Both the position numbers and the translations under genes were made by a program. Under the pieces are notes generated by a model. The model made no database searches. It was not told the DNA's origin and saw only the letters and a program-made list of their open reading frames with translations. A stretch of DNA of 7,621 nucleotides, taken from the NCBI GenBank assembly GCA_020847015.1, contig JADLCW010000420.1, forward strand, positions 1 through 7,621, in the 5' to 3' direction. Position 1 is the first letter of the stretch; every line of letters starts with the position of its first letter. Positions 5,373 to 7,621 of the stretch are shown here, piece by piece. This DNA comes from Thermomicrobiales bacterium. Its GTDB lineage: Bacteria > Chloroflexota > Chloroflexia > Thermomicrobiales > UBA6265.

Positions 5373-7403
5373 TCAGCCGGCAACCCGGCGCTGCCGCCTC
5401 GGCCATGCCAACCAACCCAGCAATGCGACACCTGCCAGCGCCAGCACTCGACCCAGCCAGTCGAGCGCGTCTACGGCATAGATGATCTCCACACGTTCCC
5501 CTGGCGCGGCTGCGCCGAAGCGCATGTGTCCGGCCCCAGTCACGTCGATGGCGTCCGGGTGTCCTCCGATCTTGGCGCGCCAGCGCGGGAACGAGTTGAC
5601 TCGCGCGGTGACCGGCCCCTCCGACACCGCCGAACCGCCGGCTCGTCCATTGGCGAATACGGGATCGGTTACGTTGGCGCCGCCGGCGGTGAGCGTCGTC
5701 GTGGGGTCGCGCACGATGTAGGCGTCGTAGTCGGAGCCGGAGCGGATCAGGCGCAGCAAGGGCGACGCCGCCGCATCGGTCCGTGTCGGACCGGCGACCA
5801 CGACCGCACCAATGCCGTGGGTCTGGAAATAGCCCGGCTCCAGCGCCAACGCCGGCTGCGGATAGAAGTGACCGCGGGTAAAGACGTAGCCGGGCGGCCC
5901 GGCGTGATCCGACCGCCAATACCACAGCCAGTCGTCATAGAAAAGCGGGCGCGCCGTCCACAGCGGCGCCCACAATTGCTGGTGCCACGACAGCGCCGAC
6001 CCGATCGTCAGCAACGCCGTGCCCGACCCCGCATCCGCGACGGAGCGCACCGCCGCCTCCAGATCGACCTGTTGCGGCGCCGCGGTCCCCACAACCGGGA
6101 AGAGACCGCGCTGCGGAGCTTCGGGTGGACCAGGCTCGTAGAATTCCGCGCCGCCCGGCCGCAACCAGAACGCCAAAATGGCGACGCCCAGCGCAACCAA
6201 CGCCGCATCGCTGAGATCCGGCCGCCGAACCGACCACCGCGCGGCGACTCGCTCGAAAAGCCAGCCGGCAAAGACGGCAGCCAGCGTAATGGTCAGCAAC
6301 CGCTGAAAGGGCATCAGCCGGGTCGCTTCCAACTGCGGCACGAGCGGAGAGTCGGGGTTGGCCGCGGCGAGCAGCGTCACGCCAGCGTAGAGCGGCAGCG
6401 CGATCGCCACGGCGCGCGTCAGCGGCCGACCGGGGAGGGCCAATCCCACCGCCATGCCAGCCAGCCCGGCAGCGAGCACGGGGGTGGAAACGGCCGTTGC
6501 CGACGAGTCGAGAAAGGCGCGCGCCGATTCATAATCGCCGTAGTGGACGAAGGTGTAGAGGTTGACGAATCGCGCCAGCGACAGGAGCTCCGGCGCGGCC
6601 AGCAGGCCAATGCCGACCCCGGCCAGCACGAGTCGTCCCACGATCGTCCAGACCCGAGAGCGAGCGGTAGTCGGCTGCCACAACGTCGCCAAGAGTGCGG
6701 CGACGGCCGCCACTGCGAGCGCGACGGCCGAGCGCGGGTTGGTCAGCAGTGCGGCTGCGCCGGCCGCCATCGCCAAGATGGCATCGACTCGCCTGCCGCG
6801 GTCAAGAAATGCGGTCAGCCAGAGCAGCATGAATAGCGCGCACACCGCGCCGGCCACATTGGTGACCAGTCCCCATTGCACGAGTTCGGTGTAGCCGCCA
6901 TGCCACCAGGCTCCCGGCACGGCAACATGGGTCGCCAGCGCGAGAAATGCGACTCCCGCTTGCCAGCCATCGCGCCGGGCGAGCAATACCCAGGCGGCTC
7001 CGGGGAGCAGGAACACCGCCGCCACCGCGAACTTGTGGGCGATCGTCATCGGCAGCGCGCCGAAGCCCAGCGCCCAGACCCCGAGGTCGAGCCAGGCGGC
7101 GCCGAGGGGATAGAACTCCACCGGGTAGCCGCCCTGATGCTGTCCGACCCAGCGCAGGATGCGTCCCTCGGCCAGTTCGCGGCGGAGCAACTCGGCGCGG
7201 ACCGTGTGAAACGGGTGGTCGACGCCAGCAAACCCGTTCGGTAGCCGCACGGGGCCTTCGGGCGTCGGGACCGTGCGCCACAGATCGGTCAGACCCAGCC
7301 GCCAGCCAACGAACACCGCCAGAGCGATGAATGCTGCGACCCAGACCCAACCGGCGACACTGCGGCTGCCGCCCAACCCGGACTGAGGCGACCTGTCACT
7401 CAC
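5373..7403 (-). CDS. Large polytopic membrane protein, GT-C/YfhO-like (PTPS-related) putative glycosyltransferase
   Basis: The 676-residue product has about 11-12 hydrophobic segments in residues 17-414, a soluble domain at about 415-645 and a final membrane helix at 648-667 before a basic tail (RRQRR). The first outer loop carries Asp62-His63 in GFAGVDHPFHTVRAELL, then LAEGRILRWVGQHQGGYPVEFYPLG (78-101). An acidic residue in this loop and a GGYP-FYPL block are typical of GT-C-fold lipid-phosphate-sugar transferases and of the membrane proteins annotated as 6-pyruvoyl-tetrahydropterin-synthase-related. The late soluble stretch with VNSFPRWRAKIGGHPDAI (602-619) resembles the beta-sandwich of YfhO-type proteins. 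Likely role: sugar transfer to a surface glycan or lipid at the outer membrane face; donor and acceptor unknown. The GTG start at 7403 overlaps the preceding TGA (GTGA), implying coupling; no strong ribosome site is visible. Family assignment is from motif resemblance, so moderately sure. Confidence 0.8.
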   Translation of the reverse strand: MSDRSPQSGLGGSRSVAGWVWVAAFIALAVFVGWRLGLTDLWRTVPTPEGPVRLPNGFAGVDHPFHTVRAELLRRELAEGRILRWVGQHQGGYPVEFYPLGAAWLDLGVWALGFGALPMTIAHKFAVAAVFLLPGAAWVLLARRDGWQAGVAFLALATHVAVPGAWWHGGYTELVQWGLVTNVAGAVCALFMLLWLTAFLDRGRRVDAILAMAAGAAALLTNPRSAVALAVAAVAALLATLWQPTTARSRVWTIVGRLVLAGVGIGLLAAPELLSLARFVNLYTFVHYGDYESARAFLDSSATAVSTPVLAAGLAGMAVGLALPGRPLTRAVAIALPLYAGVTLLAAANPDSPLVPQLEATRLMPFQRLLTITLAAVFAGWLFERVAARWSVRRPDLSDAALVALGVAILAFWLRPGGAEFYEPGPPEAPQRGLFPVVGTAAPQQVDLEAAVRSVADAGSGTALLTIGSALSWHQQLWAPLWTARPLFYDDWLWYWRSDHAGPPGYVFTRGHFYPQPALALEPGYFQTHGIGAVVVAGPTRTDAAASPLLRLIRSGSDYDAYIVRDPTTTLTAGGANVTDPVFANGRAGGSAVSEGPVTARVNSFPRWRAKIGGHPDAIDVTGAGHMRFGAAAPGERVEIIYAVDALDWLGRVLALAGVALLGWLAWPRRQRRVAG

Positions 7404-7621
7404 GAATCGGCATCAGGCGGAGACAACACCAGCCAAAGGTAAACGGCGGCGGCAACCAGGGCGAGCGCGCCGGTCGTCCAGAGCGCGATCCGAGCGGTGT
7501 CTCCCCAACCCGTGGCCGTCAAAGAGGCGTCGAAGCGGCGCAACACGGTCGGGATCGATTCCTCGACTCCGAAGCCGCCGGGAAGCTGCACGGTGGCGCG
7601 CCCGAACGCCACCACGGCGGC
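7400..7621 (-). CDS. C-terminal 73 residues of a membrane-anchored protein (enters from the right edge)
   Basis: The frame is open to the right edge and ends at TGA (7402-7400), so the gene begins outside the window; internal GTG codons at 7615 and 7612 are not convincing starts. The visible tail has a hydrophilic part with VQLPGGFGVEES and PTVLRRFDASL. A single strongly hydrophobic helix, starting near IALWTTGALALVAAAVYLW, follows, and a seven-residue acidic end, SPPDADS. It overlaps the GTG start of the next gene by four bases, so the two are in one operon and probably act together at the membrane. The family cannot be assigned from this fragment. It could be the last helix of another polytopic surface-glycan enzyme or a single-anchor partner protein. 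Confidence 0.7.
   Translation of the reverse strand, partial: AAVVAFGRATVQLPGGFGVEESIPTVLRRFDASLTATGWGDTARIALWTTGALALVAAAVYLWLVLSPPDADS

Noticed and set aside
5238..6836. Plus-strand open frame of 532 codons opposite the large membrane protein
   Set aside because: The minus strand gives a coherent multi-helix membrane protein with recognisable blocks. The plus frame is Arg/Gln/Gly-rich shadow sequence.

Overview
The window is G+C-rich throughout (roughly two thirds G+C by eye). It is densely coding, with gene overlaps of 1 to 4 bases and several GTG/TTG starts. This points to a high-GC bacterium such as an actinobacterium or a member of the Chloroflexota (Thermomicrobia-like). The sequence alone does not settle the lineage. 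I see no rRNA, tRNA, CRISPR array, insertion sequence or integrase, so it looks like ordinary chromosome carrying cell-surface polysaccharide functions.

Layout. Positions 1-2533 hold a minus-strand operon for dTDP-rhamnose precursors, transcribed rmlA -> rmlD -> rmlB. RmlA is the long form with a C-terminal beta-helix. RmlD overlaps it by one base. RmlB starts three bases after rmlD and runs off the left edge, so only its first 170 residues are present. A 221-bp divergent regulatory region (2534-2754) follows, with candidate extended -10 promoters in both directions. Positions 2755-4023 encode a plus-strand MFS transporter of the EntS/MFS_3 type with a TTG start. It ends convergently, its stop codon interlocking with that of a minus-strand gene at 4020-5231. 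That gene encodes a 403-residue protein I do not recognise, but it carries a plausible PD-(D/E)XK nuclease-like core (D95, D112-A-K114). Upstream of it, after a 141-bp gap with a strong hairpin, lies a large minus-strand integral membrane protein (5373-7403). It resembles GT-C-fold/YfhO and PTPS-related membrane glycosyltransferases. This gene is translationally coupled (GTGA overlap) to the C-terminal 73 codons of another gene that enters from the right edge and ends in a membrane segment.

How they fit together. RmlA, RmlB and RmlD make three of the four steps from glucose-1-phosphate to dTDP-L-rhamnose; the RmlC epimerase is not in the window. The large membrane protein could use lipid-linked or nucleotide sugars at the outer face of the membrane, which suits a surface-glycan neighbourhood, but a link to rhamnose is only inferred from proximity. 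The MFS exporter and the nuclease-like protein have no clear connection to that pathway. The unidentified 403-residue protein is the best candidate for something undescribed here.
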